Shown here in pieces: positions 42,092-51,257 of a stretch of DNA of 64,000 nucleotides. The position numbers and the translations under genes were made by a program. The notes below the pieces were generated by a model that saw only the letters and a program-made list of their open reading frames with translations, was not told where the DNA came from and searched no databases. Each line of letters opens with the position of its first letter. Within the stretch, counting starts at the first letter, position 1. This DNA comes from JAFGRU01 sp963665915 (GTDB lineage Bacteria > Desulfobacterota > Desulfuromonadia > Desulfuromonadales > JAAYDE01): contig CAXXSG010000003.1 in assembly GCA_963665915.2 (NCBI GenBank), forward strand, positions 124,001 through 188,000. The letters are read 5' to 3'.

Positions 42092-43024
42092 ATGAATCAG
42101 CGGAGAGTTTTTTTAATAATCGGTGGGGCCGCCGCCACGTTGTTGCTGATCACAGCGGCGGAAAAACTTCCCTTGTTTTCTCTGTTGCTGAGTCTGCTTG
42201 CTCCCTTTCCTGCTGCCTATGTTCATATGGCCGGCGGATTATTTCCGGGTGCCGGAGTTATTGCTCTCTGTGCCACGGTATTGACTGCTTTGGGAGGTTT
42301 GGGGGAAGCGGGAAGTTATCTCTTTCAGTTTGGGATCGGCTCGTTTATTCTTCCCTTTCTGTTGAAAAAGAAATGGCCGTGGGATCGTGCCGTCGCCATG
42401 ACCTTGGCGATTGTGGTTCTCACCTCATTTCTCACCCTTACGGGGTATGCTCTTTACAATAACGAGAATGTTGGCCACCTGGTCGGCAGTTATGTCCAGG
42501 AGCAACTGGAACAGGCCAGGCAACTGGCCCTCGAAACGGACTTTTCTTCAGAACAGAGAGAAGAGCTTAATTTTGTTCTGGAAAAAGCGGGAGGGTTCAT
42601 CCAAAAAGCCTATCCTGCTCTGGCTCTGGTCACCAATGGTGGCGCCCTGCTGTTCGTATTGTTGCTTTTGAACCGGATTCCGGCCATGGCTCGGGAAATT
42701 CAAGGAGCAGCCTTCCGATCCTGGTCCGTTTCACCGTGGCTGATCTGGATACTGATTGCCGGTGGATTTGGCCTGTTTCTCGGTACCGGCCCGGTAGAAG
42801 TGGTAGCCCTGAATATCCTGGTTTTTCTTCTGCCGGTCTATTTTCTCCAGGGACTGGCCATTGTGGCTTTTTACTTCTGGAAGAAAAAGTTTTCCCCCTG
42901 GCTCCGAGCAATAGGATATGCGCTGGTTGTCACAATCAATCCGCTCCCCGTCCTGGTAGCCGGAATAGGGGTTTTCGATTTGTGGATTAATTTTAGAAAA
43001 CCAAGAATAAAAAAAGAAAATTAG
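42092..43024 (+). CDS. DUF2232 polytopic membrane protein
   Basis: The protein has 310 residues with about eight hydrophobic helices ('FLIIGGAAATLLLITAAEKLPLFSLLLSLLAPFPAAYVHM', 'LFVLLLLNRIP', 'LIWILIAGGFGLFLGTG', 'NILVFLLPVYFLQGLAIVAFYF'). The C-terminal segment resembles YybS/DUF2232 proteins, which are conserved between rpsR and rplI in deltaproteobacteria and in the same region in Firmicutes. Function is unknown; membrane transport or cell envelope roles have been guessed from the transporter-like fold. It lies 37 bases after rpsR and 20 bases before rplI. Confidence 0.85.
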   Translation: MNQRRVFLIIGGAAATLLLITAAEKLPLFSLLLSLLAPFPAAYVHMAGGLFPGAGVIALCATVLTALGGLGEAGSYLFQFGIGSFILPFLLKKKWPWDRAVAMTLAIVVLTSFLTLTGYALYNNENVGHLVGSYVQEQLEQARQLALETDFSSEQREELNFVLEKAGGFIQKAYPALALVTNGGALLFVLLLLNRIPAMAREIQGAAFRSWSVSPWLIWILIAGGFGLFLGTGPVEVVALNILVFLLPVYFLQGLAIVAFYFWKKKFSPWLRAIGYALVVTINPLPVLVAGIGVFDLWINFRKPRIKKEN

Positions 43025-43043
43025 CCTTTTTAGGAGGAAGATA

Positions 43044-43490
43044 ATGAAAGTCATCCTGAAAGAAAATGTTGATGGATTAGGACAGATCGGAGATCTGGTT
43101 ACTGTCAAGCAGGGTTATGCCCGCAACTTCTTGATCCCCCGCTCACTTGCTCTTCTGGCCAACACCCGCAACATCAAAGAACTGGAACACCAGAAGCGCC
43201 AGCTTGAGAGAAAACTCCAGTTGGCGACCGAGCAGGCCCAGGGCGTTAAGGGAAAAATTGAGGCCGTACAGTGTGTTTTTGAACATCGTGTGGGTGAAGA
43301 GGGAAAACTTTTTGGCTCGGTGACTTCCGCAGATATCTGTGCCAAGTTGAGTGAAGCTGGCGTTGAAGTCGATCGTAAGAAAATTCAGCTTGCAGAGCCG
43401 ATCAAGGTTCTCGGGGAATATGAAGTACCTCTCAAGCTTCAGGCCAATGTTACGGCTGCCATTAAAGTATCCGTTGTTGCATCCGAATAA
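43044..43490 (+). CDS. rplI: 50S ribosomal protein L9
   Basis: The protein has 148 residues, standard length. 'MKVILKENVDGLGQIGDLVTVKQGYARNFLIPRSLALLA' is the N-terminal rRNA-binding domain, a long connecting helix (KELEHQKRQLERKLQLATEQA) follows, then the C-terminal domain ('FEHRVGEEGKLFGSVTSADICAKL'). Strong TTAGGAGGAAG before the start. A terminator follows 20 bases after the stop. Confidence 0.97.
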   Translation: MKVILKENVDGLGQIGDLVTVKQGYARNFLIPRSLALLANTRNIKELEHQKRQLERKLQLATEQAQGVKGKIEAVQCVFEHRVGEEGKLFGSVTSADICAKLSEAGVEVDRKKIQLAEPIKVLGEYEVPLKLQANVTAAIKVSVVASE

Positions 43491-43510
43491 TCTTCCGTTT
43501 GTTCAATATG

Positions 43511-43546
43511 GCTGGGTGTGTGTTAGGCACACCCAGCTTTTTTCTT
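43511..43546 (+). terminator. Intrinsic terminator between rplI and dnaB
   Basis: GCTGGGTGTG and CACACCCAGC form a perfect ten-pair stem with a seven-base loop and TTTTTTC. It ends about 14 bases before the dnaB GTG start, leaving no room for a promoter downstream of it. Confidence 0.9.
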
Positions 43547-43560
43547 GATCAGGGCCTGCT

Positions 43561-44922
43561 GTGGTTGATTTTGCATTCGATAATCGGGTTCCCCCCCAAA
43601 ATCTGGAAGCTGAAATGTCAGTTCTGGGTGGTGTGCTTCTTGAAAATCAGGCTCTCAACAGAGCGCTTGAGTTTCTTTTGCCCGAGGATTTTTACCGGGA
43701 GGGGCATGGCCGCATTTTCGAGGGCATGATCGAGTTGTCCAACAAGGGAGAGCCTGCAGACCTGATTACGCTTACAGCGGTCCTGGAAAAGAAAGGGACC
43801 CTGGAACTTGCCGGGGGGGCCGGCTACCTGGCAAGTCTGGTCGATTTTGTCCCTACCGCGGCCAACATTTCCTATTACAGCCGTCTGGTCAAGGAAAAGG
43901 CGCTGCAGAGGAATCTCATTACCGTCTCCACTGAAATAGCCCGGCGCGGTTTCAAGGGTGAAGACTTTGAAGACACCCTGGACTGGGCTGAAAAATCGAT
44001 TTTTGAAATCACCAGCAAAAAAGGCCGGCCCTCCTTTTTTTCCACTAAGGAAATCGTCAAAACTACCATCAAAAAAATAGAAGAGCTGATTGTCCGCAAG
44101 GAACATGTCACGGGGGTAGCGACGGGGTTCAAGGATATGGATCAGATTACCGCCGGGTTTCAGGCCTCTGAACTGATCATTGTTGCCGGTCGTCCGTCTA
44201 TGGGCAAAACCGCTCTGGTCACCAATATTGTCGAAAATGCCGCCATAGGCGGTAAACTTCCCGCGGTTGTATTTTCCCTGGAAATGAGCAAGGAACAGCT
44301 TGTTATGCGCATGCTTTGTTCCCTTGCACGGATCGACGCCAGTCGCTTGCGAACCGGCCATCTTGAAGGGAATGATATTGAGCAAATCAAAAATGCGGCG
44401 GGAAAATTGGATAGTGCGCCCATTTATATCGATGACACGCCCGCTATTTCCGTACTCGAGTTACGCGCCAAAGCTCGCAGGCTTAAGGCAGACAAGGGGA
44501 TTGGCCTGGTCATTGTCGACTATCTCCAGCTCATGCAGGGGCGGAATACGGAAAACCGCCAGCAGGAAATCTCCGATATTTCCCGTTCTCTGAAGGCCTT
44601 GGCTAAGGAGTTGGAGGTCCCGGTGGTGGCTTTGTCGCAGCTTAACCGTTCCCTGGAAAACCGTACCGACAAACGACCTATTCTTGCCGATCTCCGTGAA
44701 TCCGGGGCTATTGAGCAGGATGCTGACGTGATCATGTTCGTCTACCGGGAAGCAGTTTATTGCGATGATTGCCGCAGCAAAGACAGGATGTGTGACAAAA
44801 ATCATGAGAAGGATGCGGAAATTATTATCGGCAAGCAGCGCAACGGCCCTATCGGAACCGTTCATCTCACCTTTTTGGGGCAGTACACCCGGTTTGAAAA
44901 CCAGGCCCACCGTCCGGGATAA
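43561..44922 (+). CDS. dnaB: Replicative DNA helicase DnaB
   Basis: The protein has 453 residues starting at GTG ('VDFAFDNRVPPQNLEAEMSVLGG'). The N-terminal helical domain is followed by the RecA-like domain with Walker A GRPSMGKT (about 210-217), 'VVFSLEMSKEQLVMRML', Walker B LVIVDYLQLM and 'DLRESGAIEQDADVIMFVYRE'. It unwinds DNA 5'-3' at the fork as a hexamer. A short CXXC-like insertion (YCDDCRSKDRMCDKNHEKD) near the C-terminus is seen in many DnaB of this group. Its transcription must pass the terminator just in front. Confidence 0.96.
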   Translation: MVDFAFDNRVPPQNLEAEMSVLGGVLLENQALNRALEFLLPEDFYREGHGRIFEGMIELSNKGEPADLITLTAVLEKKGTLELAGGAGYLASLVDFVPTAANISYYSRLVKEKALQRNLITVSTEIARRGFKGEDFEDTLDWAEKSIFEITSKKGRPSFFSTKEIVKTTIKKIEELIVRKEHVTGVATGFKDMDQITAGFQASELIIVAGRPSMGKTALVTNIVENAAIGGKLPAVVFSLEMSKEQLVMRMLCSLARIDASRLRTGHLEGNDIEQIKNAAGKLDSAPIYIDDTPAISVLELRAKARRLKADKGIGLVIVDYLQLMQGRNTENRQQEISDISRSLKALAKELEVPVVALSQLNRSLENRTDKRPILADLRESGAIEQDADVIMFVYREAVYCDDCRSKDRMCDKNHEKDAEIIIGKQRNGPIGTVHLTFLGQYTRFENQAHRPG

Positions 44923-44946
44923 TGATTTATCTATTTTGTAAACGAC

Positions 44947-44977
44947 AAGCCCGGGTTTTTTGCTCCGGGCTTTTTTG
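44947..44977 (+). terminator. Intrinsic terminator after dnaB
   Basis: AAGCCCGGG and CCGGGCTT pair around a T-rich loop and are followed by TTTTTT, 25 bases beyond the dnaB stop. Confidence 0.85.
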
Positions 44978-45351
44978 TGCCGTTTTCCGTAATATTTGGA
45001 GTCTTCGAGAAAACAAACAAAAAGTTATCGGATAATGATTATTGAAATTTTTTGCAATTTATTTTGAGAATATGGTATTTTTTTAATATTCACACTACCT
45101 GATGATGTTGCTTTTTAATGTCTTTAAAAAATCCCAGTTGGACTCCCAAGTTTTTTTGAATTGATTAAAACAATGGGTGGCCAAATGGTTTTTCGCTTTT
45201 TTCAAAATAATCATTCCGCTTTATTTTTCGCTTAAACACGGGATTATTCCAGAGCGGGCAGATCCCTCTTTCAGCTAAAGCACATTTCTTTAATACACTC
45301 TTTAGGACAGGCACTTTCGTCAACCCTTTAACCTTGGAAAAGGAGAGACAT
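44978..45351. other. Promoter region of the LIV-type ABC operon
   Basis: This is about 370 AT-rich bases between the dnaB terminator and the substrate-binding-protein gene. No gene is present. I looked for GG-N10-GC sigma-54 elements and found none with correct spacing; a sigma-70 promoter must lie here but I cannot single one out. Confidence 0.4.
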
Positions 45352-46602
45352 ATGAAAAGAAAAATTGTGACTGGTTTGTTGACTATTTTCGTCGCCATTG
45401 GATTTTTCAATGTTTCGGCTGTTTTTGCCGCCAAGCTTGAAAAGGTTGTGATCGGTCATCCGGCTGCCCTTTCGGGTAAGTATGCCAAGGCGGGCGAACA
45501 GGCCGTCGGAGGGATCCAGGCGGCGGTAGACTGGGTTAATTCCGTCCATGGCGGGATTGAGGTCAACGGCAAAAAGGTCCCTCTCGACTACAAGTATTAC
45601 GACTGTGAATCGAGAAAAGAATCAGTCACCAGCCTTCTCGAACGGCTGATCACTTCCGACAAGGTACATTTTACCTTTGCCCCCTACAGTTCGGGCCTCA
45701 CCTTGGCCGGAGCCCCCATCGCCGAAAAATACGGCATGATCTACATGGATCATGGTGGGGCCTCGGATAAAATTTTCCGTCAGGGGTTCGAGTATGTGGT
45801 TCAGACCATCGGTCCCGGTTCCCGTTACCATGCTGGCACTTTGGATATGATCAAAAAGGTCGATCCCAAGGCTAAAAAAATCGCCTTGGCTTACGAGGAC
45901 AGCGAATTCGCCCGCTCCGTCATGGATGGCGCGGAAGAAAAGGCCAAGGAACTCGGTTTCGATGTCGTCTTTAAGCGTACCTATCCCAAAGGTGTCACCG
46001 ACCTGACCCCGCTTCTCTCCGACATGAAGGCGTCCGCGCCCGATGTGGTCATCGGCGGCGGTCATTTTCAGGACGGTCAACTCCTCAACAAACAGATGGC
46101 TGATCTCAACATCAACACCCGCCTTCTCTCTCTGATCGCCGCGGCGACTCTGCCCGCTTTCGGCGAGGCCCTGGGAACTCTTGCAGAGGGCGTTATGGGA
46201 CCCTCCCATTGGGAATACGGAGTGACCTTTTCCAAAGAAGGCGCCCGGAAAGGCGGACATACCTGGATTGGCCCAAGCCAGGATGAGTATGTGAAATTGT
46301 TCAAAAAAGCCATCGGCAAAGATACGCTTCCCGACTACCATGCCGCCGAAGCAAGCGCCGCTGTGCTTGCCCTTGTGTTGGTCGTGGAAAAAATCGACAG
46401 CCTCGATCCCGATGACGTCCGCAAGGCGCTGGGCGAACTGGAGTTCATGTCGTTCTATGGAACCTGGGATATCGATGAGACGGGGAAACAGGTTGGGCAT
46501 GAAATGGTAGATGTGCAATGGCAGAAAGGGGAGAGAAAAATTGTTTGGCCCGAGTCTGCCAAGACCGCCGAAGTCATCTATCCGAAACCCGATTTCAAAT
46601 AG
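45352..46602 (+). CDS. Branched-chain amino acid-type ABC transporter substrate-binding protein
   Basis: The protein has 416 residues from ATG 45352 (AAGGAGAGACAT before it). A signal peptide ends at VSAVFAAK. The type 1 periplasmic binding fold is clear: 'KVVIGHPAALSGKYAKAGEQAVGGIQAAVDWVN', 'YDCESRKESVTSLLERLITSDKVHFTF', 'YEDSEFARSVMDGAEEKAKELGF' and 'DYHAAEASAAVLALVLVVEKI'. It delivers an amino acid or related compound to the permeases encoded next. Ligand specificity in this family ranges from Leu/Ile/Val to amides, urea and aromatic acids, so leucine is not assured. Confidence 0.92.
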   Translation: MKRKIVTGLLTIFVAIGFFNVSAVFAAKLEKVVIGHPAALSGKYAKAGEQAVGGIQAAVDWVNSVHGGIEVNGKKVPLDYKYYDCESRKESVTSLLERLITSDKVHFTFAPYSSGLTLAGAPIAEKYGMIYMDHGGASDKIFRQGFEYVVQTIGPGSRYHAGTLDMIKKVDPKAKKIALAYEDSEFARSVMDGAEEKAKELGFDVVFKRTYPKGVTDLTPLLSDMKASAPDVVIGGGHFQDGQLLNKQMADLNINTRLLSLIAAATLPAFGEALGTLAEGVMGPSHWEYGVTFSKEGARKGGHTWIGPSQDEYVKLFKKAIGKDTLPDYHAAEASAAVLALVLVVEKIDSLDPDDVRKALGELEFMSFYGTWDIDETGKQVGHEMVDVQWQKGERKIVWPESAKTAEVIYPKPDFK

Positions 46603-46698
46603 TAGTTCAATAGTTTAGATTTCCCTCCGGGCTTGTTGAGCCGGTGGGGAACTGTTCAGCTCGTTTTAAACACTTATTTCGATAGCGAGGACCCTGAA

Positions 46699-47586
46699 GT
46701 GATTTTCGAGCAATTATCGGGCAATCTCCTGCAGGGGGTTGTTCTGGGCGGTGTTTACGGTATGGCCACAATGGGACTATCGCTGATTTTCGGCGTTCTC
46801 AAGGTGGTCAACGTCGGGCACGGGGCTTTCATTATGGTGGGGGCCTATACGGCACTGATCCTCTTCCAGACTTTGGGGATTGCTCCTCCGCTGGCTATTC
46901 CGGTGGCCCTGATCATCGGTATGGGCCTCGGCATGCTCTTTTACTACACATCCATTAAAAAACTACTCAAGGGACCCGAGTTGGCCTCGCTGCTGGCTAC
47001 CTTCTCCTTCGGGGTCATTCTCGAAGAGGTCTGCAAACAGTTTTTTTCCTCAGAAGCCAGAGGCTATTACTGGGACCTGGGTAAACTCGATCTCGGGTTC
47101 ACTGTTCTCCCCTACACCAAGCTCCTTGCTTTTGGTGGAAGTATCTTGATAGGTCTGCTCCTTTTCCTGTGGTTTCACAAGACCCGTGCCGGTATGGCTA
47201 TGCGCAGTGTCGTGGAGGATGATGAAGGGGCCGCTGTCTGCGGTATCAACGTCGACTGGGAATATGCCCTCAGTTTTTCTATCGGTATCGGCCTCACCGT
47301 TGTCAGCGGTGTCCTTCTGACCATGTTCATCCCGGTCGGTATCAATCCCTATATGGGTGGTGGTTATACTCTCAAGGCTTTTGTCATTGCCGTCCTCGGC
47401 GGTCTTGCGTCTCCTTACGGGGCCTTTTTCGGCGGCCTGGTCTTTGGTCTTATTGAAAACGGCTCCTATACCCTGTTCGCCCAGATTCCGGGCCTTGAGC
47501 CGTTCGCCATGACCCGTTTCTTCTCCTTTGTCATGCTGCTGGTCATTCTGCTGATCCGGCCGACCGGACTTCTGAGGACCAAGTGA
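46699..47586 (+). CDS. livH: LivH-type ABC permease
   Basis: The protein has 295 residues from GTG 46699, with GAGG eight bases before; a TTG at 46633 in frame would add 22 residues with no membrane or family character. Typical segments are 'SGNLLQGVVLGGVYGMATMGLSLIFGVLKVVNVGHGAFIMVGAY', 'HKTRAGMAMRSVVEDDEGAAVCGINV' and 'PYMGGGYTLKAFVIAVLGGLASPYGAFFGGLVFGLIE'. It forms one half of the membrane channel. It overlaps livM by one base (TGATG). Confidence 0.9.
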   Translation: MIFEQLSGNLLQGVVLGGVYGMATMGLSLIFGVLKVVNVGHGAFIMVGAYTALILFQTLGIAPPLAIPVALIIGMGLGMLFYYTSIKKLLKGPELASLLATFSFGVILEEVCKQFFSSEARGYYWDLGKLDLGFTVLPYTKLLAFGGSILIGLLLFLWFHKTRAGMAMRSVVEDDEGAAVCGINVDWEYALSFSIGIGLTVVSGVLLTMFIPVGINPYMGGGYTLKAFVIAVLGGLASPYGAFFGGLVFGLIENGSYTLFAQIPGLEPFAMTRFFSFVMLLVILLIRPTGLLRTK

Positions 47587-48581
47587 TGAGACAGATACAA
47601 AAGTTTTCTCCCATTCTTCCCGTGCTTCTGGCCTATGGAGTTCTTCTGGGGATAGGTCTGGCTTATCCCGGAAAGTGGCAACTGATTGCTCAACTCGCTT
47701 TCTATTGCGCGCTTGGCCAGGCTTTCAATCTTTTCATGGGTATGACCGGATACGTCGATTTCGGTTATGTCGCCTTCCTTGGCGTCGGAACTTACGGAAT
47801 GGCGGTATCCATCTACTTTCTTTACGATAAAGGGCTTGGCGTGGGTCTAATCTTTATCGGTCTTGCCCTCGCGGCGGTCTTCTCCACCGGCCTTTCTTTG
47901 GCGGTCGGTGCCGTAGCTCTCAGACTCCGGGGCGCCTATTTTGCCATTGCCACTATCGGAGTCAACGAGGGGTTCCGCTATTTTGTGGAAGGAGCGCGGA
48001 TATGGAACGGTGCCGACGGTATGATTTTTTCCCGCCATCTGCGCAAAGCCGTTGGCAGGGAGACTGCCATGGCACTTTCCACCCAATGGGCCGATATCCT
48101 GGTTTTCGGCGTGGCCGTTCTTGCTGCGATTCTCACGCTGGTCTACATGCGCAACAAGGTGGGCTACGCTCTGACCGCCCTGCGTGAGGATGAGGATGCC
48201 GCCAAGGTAATGGGCATTAACGTCACCAAATACAAGCTTATCGCCTTCATCACCAGCGCGGTTCTGGCCGGTCTTCTGGGGGCAAGTGCCTGGGCGCTGA
48301 AGCTGACCTACGTCTATCCCGAGGACGTTTTCGAGATTCACTACACGGTGGAAGCGATCATCATCGTTCTTCTCGGCGGCGCGGGGACCCTTCTCGGCCC
48401 CATTGTCGGTGCCCTTATTTACGGGGTTTCAAAATATTTCCTGGCTATTGTCATTCCCGGTTTCCAGTTGCTCATTTTCGCACCCGTCATCATCGTCATT
48501 ATCGTTCTCTTTCCGGAGGGGACGGTGGGAATTTTCAAGAAGAAAATTCGGGGTACAGCCCTGGAAAAATACATTATCTGA
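47586..48581 (+). CDS. livM: LivM-type ABC permease
   Basis: The protein has 331 residues from ATG 47586 (a GTG one codon earlier is possible). Features are 'GQAFNLFMGMTGYVDFGYVAFLGVGTYGMA', 'LRLRGAYFAIATIGVNEGFRYFVEGARIWNGADG', 'ALREDEDAAKVMGINVTKYKLIAFITSAVLAGLLGA' and 'VEAIIIVLLGGAGTLLGPIVGALIYG'. It is the second channel subunit. Translation is coupled to livH. Confidence 0.92.
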   Translation: MRQIQKFSPILPVLLAYGVLLGIGLAYPGKWQLIAQLAFYCALGQAFNLFMGMTGYVDFGYVAFLGVGTYGMAVSIYFLYDKGLGVGLIFIGLALAAVFSTGLSLAVGAVALRLRGAYFAIATIGVNEGFRYFVEGARIWNGADGMIFSRHLRKAVGRETAMALSTQWADILVFGVAVLAAILTLVYMRNKVGYALTALREDEDAAKVMGINVTKYKLIAFITSAVLAGLLGASAWALKLTYVYPEDVFEIHYTVEAIIIVLLGGAGTLLGPIVGALIYGVSKYFLAIVIPGFQLLIFAPVIIVIIVLFPEGTVGIFKKKIRGTALEKYII

Positions 48582-48590
48582 GGTGCCGAA

Positions 48591-49340
48591 ATGCCCTTGT
48601 TGAAAGTCAAAAATGTTACCAAACGCTTTGGCGGCCTAGTGGCGGTCAACGATATTTCTTTTGAAATTCGCCACGGAGAGACTCTGGCTATCGTCGGTCC
48701 CAACGGGGCCGGGAAAACCACCATGTTCAATCTCATTAACGGCGTTTTTCCAACAGACGAAGGGCAGATGATCTTTGAGGACGTTGATGTCACCAACTTC
48801 CCCTCATATCGCCGGGCTCACCTCGGAATCGGCCGGACCTTCCAGATTCCTCGTCCCTTCGCTTCAGCCACGGTGCGCGAGAATATCGCCATCGGCGGCA
48901 TGTTCGGTGCCGCCGGGAGTGAAATCAACGTAGATAAGGCCATGGAGATGGCTGACCATTATATCGAGCTCATGGATTTGACTGCTCATCGGGACAAGCC
49001 GGCCGGAGGGCTGACCCCCATCGAGAAGAAGATGGTGGAGATTGCCCGCGCCTTGGCCATGAAACCGAGGCTGCTCCTCATGGACGAGGCCATGGCCGGG
49101 ATGAATCCCAAGGATATCGATAAGATGGTGGAGTTTCTCAAAGATATCCGGGAGACGGAGGGGATCGCCATCGTCGCCATGGTGGAGCATATCATGAGGG
49201 CTGTGGCCGGTCTGGCGGAAAGAGTTCTGGTTATGCACCAGGGAGCCAAACTGGTTGACGAACCGACCCAGGTGGCACTCAGCGACCCGAGGGTCATTGA
49301 AGTCTATCTGGGAAAGCCTGCGGAGGAAGGGAATGCTTAA
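48591..49340 (+). CDS. livG: LivG-type ABC ATPase
   Basis: The protein has 249 residues. Walker A is GPNGAGKTTMFNLI, the family phrase 'RRAHLGIGRTFQIPRPF' follows, and Walker B is LLLMDEAMAGMNPKD. The signature region reads 'PAGGLTPIEKKMVEIARALA', where the canonical LSGGQ is degenerate (GGLTPIE), so this subunit may have one weak site and rely on LivF. It starts 9 bases after livM and overlaps livF by 8 bases. Confidence 0.93.
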   Translation: MPLLKVKNVTKRFGGLVAVNDISFEIRHGETLAIVGPNGAGKTTMFNLINGVFPTDEGQMIFEDVDVTNFPSYRRAHLGIGRTFQIPRPFASATVRENIAIGGMFGAAGSEINVDKAMEMADHYIELMDLTAHRDKPAGGLTPIEKKMVEIARALAMKPRLLLMDEAMAGMNPKDIDKMVEFLKDIRETEGIAIVAMVEHIMRAVAGLAERVLVMHQGAKLVDEPTQVALSDPRVIEVYLGKPAEEGNA

Positions 49341-50037
49341 GGTCGAAAAACTGGAATCGGGCTACGGCCCCATGCAGATTCTCTGGGGGCCGGACCTGGA
49401 GGTCAAAACCGGGTCGATCACTTCCCTCCTTGGCCCCAACGGTGCCGGGAAATCGACCCTGCTGAAGACGGTTCTTGGTTCCGTGCCGGTCATGGGTGGC
49501 ACGGTTTTCTTCGAAGGAAACGATGTCACCCGATTTCCTACTCACAAAAAGGTCGATCTCGGCATCACCCTCGTTCCTGAGGGGAAGCATCTGTTCAAGG
49601 AGATGACTGTTTACGAGAATCTGATCATGGGGGCTTACCGCAAGGCAGCCATGGCCGATCGCGAGGAGACTCTTGAACTGGTCTATTCCCTTTTTCCTAT
49701 CCTGGCCGAACGAAAAGATCAGAAATCAGGAACCCTGTCCGGCGGTCAGCAACAGATGGTAACCATCGGCCGGGCGCTCATGACCAAGCCGAAGCTGATC
49801 ATGATGGATGAGCCGAGCCAGGGGCTGGCGCCCAAGATTGTCCTCGAAATTTTCGAAACGGTGGAAAAACTCAAAGAGGAGATCGGCCTGACCATACTTC
49901 TGGTGGAGCAGAACGCCGCCGCTCTGGATGGGGCAGATTATGTTTACATCATGCACGAAGGGGTTATTAAGGCCGAAGGTAGTCCTGATGAGATCAAAAA
50001 CTCTGACGAGGTCCGGGAGGCCTACCTTGGAATATAG
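49333..50037 (+). CDS. livF: LivF-type ABC ATPase
   Basis: The protein has 234 residues from ATG 49333, with GGAGGAAGGG just before it inside livG. Walker A is GPNGAGKSTLLKTV, the signature is LSGGQQQMVTIGRALM, Walker B is LIMMDEPSQGLAP, and the C-terminal 'LLVEQNAAALDGADYVYIMHEG' is typical of LivF. It completes the five-gene transporter. Confidence 0.94.
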   Translation: MLKVEKLESGYGPMQILWGPDLEVKTGSITSLLGPNGAGKSTLLKTVLGSVPVMGGTVFFEGNDVTRFPTHKKVDLGITLVPEGKHLFKEMTVYENLIMGAYRKAAMADREETLELVYSLFPILAERKDQKSGTLSGGQQQMVTIGRALMTKPKLIMMDEPSQGLAPKIVLEIFETVEKLKEEIGLTILLVEQNAAALDGADYVYIMHEGVIKAEGSPDEIKNSDEVREAYLGI

Positions 50038-50081
50038 TTGAGCCGTTGGGGAAGCACAGGCTACAGGTCAAGAGTGAATGT

Positions 50082-51257
50082 TCAGACGCGGGTTACGGCC
50101 CGCGTTTTTTTTACTGCCGGATAGAGGTTTTCGCGGTCCATTTCAATCTGACTGTTGATGCTGTTCTGATAGTTTTCCAGGTGAGGATGGATGAGCGTTT
50201 TGAAATCCTCAAGATTGCGTAACTCCGACTCCAGGCCGAGCCCTTTTTTGCGAAGAAGGCGGATGGCCAGAATCGCATGAGCCCAGGCGTCTCTCTCCAC
50301 TTGAATATATTCTCCCCAGGCCTCTACGAAGGTCCGGCTCATGAAAAAAAACTTTTTACCGCTGTGCGCTGTGAAAATGATGCTGCCGGCTTGTGGCGAC
50401 AGGTTCCCGTTGATAACACTGTCCGTATCCAGTTCGATACCCTTTTCCGCAAGCTTTTCCTGGGCCAGACCTATAAAGTGGTGAAACCTTTCATCCGAGA
50501 TGGCTTGCTGTTTGTGCGCCTCCATCCTGACCCCAAGATTGTGCAGGCGGCGGGAGAGATATGAAAAGAGGGTGCTGAAATCCTTTTTGGCCGACTTGCC
50601 CTGCAAGGCAAACTGCCAGGCATGGGCGATTTCATGAAAGAGAGACAGGAGCGAACCCTCGGCGGCCAGATTGCCGTAGGCCACCCTGCCTGCCTCACGG
50701 TTATAGTAGAAATCTCCCTCGCTCCCCACACCCCGGTAGGTTTTCAGGTTTACGGGGAAAAACTCCGACGTCATCCGACGGTTTTTGCGGTCGAAGTCAA
50801 CTTTTACCTTAAGCAGCCGAGAGGGCGTGAATGCGCACCCTGGGGGAAGGAATTGGGCCAGGTCGAGGCGTTGCCTACTTTCCAGGTCAACAACTTCCAG
50901 CATGGAATAGGGGAGCGGCCTGGTCCCGGGCTCACGAAGGAAGTTTACCACTGACTCTTCAAGCATGCAGCGGCCCTTATCCCTTGTCAGACGATTATAA
51001 AAAAGTTGCCTTGTCCCGGTAGCAGTTGTCTCCTCGATGACATGCGAATGGAAATCCTTTCCGGGATCGGCAACAAGAAAATTGCCCAGTTTGCTGAAAA
51101 TTTCCGTTTTCAACTTGTTGAGAGACGGAAGGGGCTCGTCCTCTGCTGCAGCAGGCAGGGGGTTAGCTCTAGAATTGGGTGATGGCTCAATCACCTCTCT
51201 GGTGATAGCGGCAGCGGATATAAGACTTTCCAGGTGTCTGTGATAAACGTTTGCCAT
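50082..51257 (-). CDS. Orphan HExxH metalloprotease-like protein
   Basis: The protein has 391 residues without signal peptide. It carries H208-E-I-A-H212 in LFHEIAHAWQFAL, and about 110 residues later E321-R-D-A-W-A-H, a plausible third zinc ligand (ExDA type), which together make a gluzincin-like site. The N-terminal 50 residues are Pro/Ala-rich and look disordered. The middle contains a beta-rich domain ('RLLKVKVDFDRKNRRMTSEFFPVNLKTYRG', 'GDFYYNREAGRVAYGNLAAEGSLL'). 'HSGKKFFFMSRTFVEAWGEYIQVERDAWAHA' is the second conserved-looking part. I recognise no named family. The layout recalls effector or toxin-like peptidase domains of unknown targets. It is a monocistronic gene. Confidence 0.75.
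   Translation of the reverse strand: MANVYHRHLESLISAAAITREVIEPSPNSRANPLPAAAEDEPLPSLNKLKTEIFSKLGNFLVADPGKDFHSHVIEETTATGTRQLFYNRLTRDKGRCMLEESVVNFLREPGTRPLPYSMLEVVDLESRQRLDLAQFLPPGCAFTPSRLLKVKVDFDRKNRRMTSEFFPVNLKTYRGVGSEGDFYYNREAGRVAYGNLAAEGSLLSLFHEIAHAWQFALQGKSAKKDFSTLFSYLSRRLHNLGVRMEAHKQQAISDERFHHFIGLAQEKLAEKGIELDTDSVINGNLSPQAGSIIFTAHSGKKFFFMSRTFVEAWGEYIQVERDAWAHAILAIRLLRKKGLGLESELRNLEDFKTLIHPHLENYQNSINSQIEMDRENLYPAVKKTRAVTRV
50084..50112 (+). terminator. Intrinsic terminator of the LIV operon, inside a convergent gene's 3' end
   Basis: GACGCGGG and CCCGCGT pair around TTACGG and are followed by TTTTTTT. The stem overlaps the last ten codons of the minus-strand gene ending at 50082, so the same bases end one transcript and encode the C-terminus of the other. 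Confidence 0.85.
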
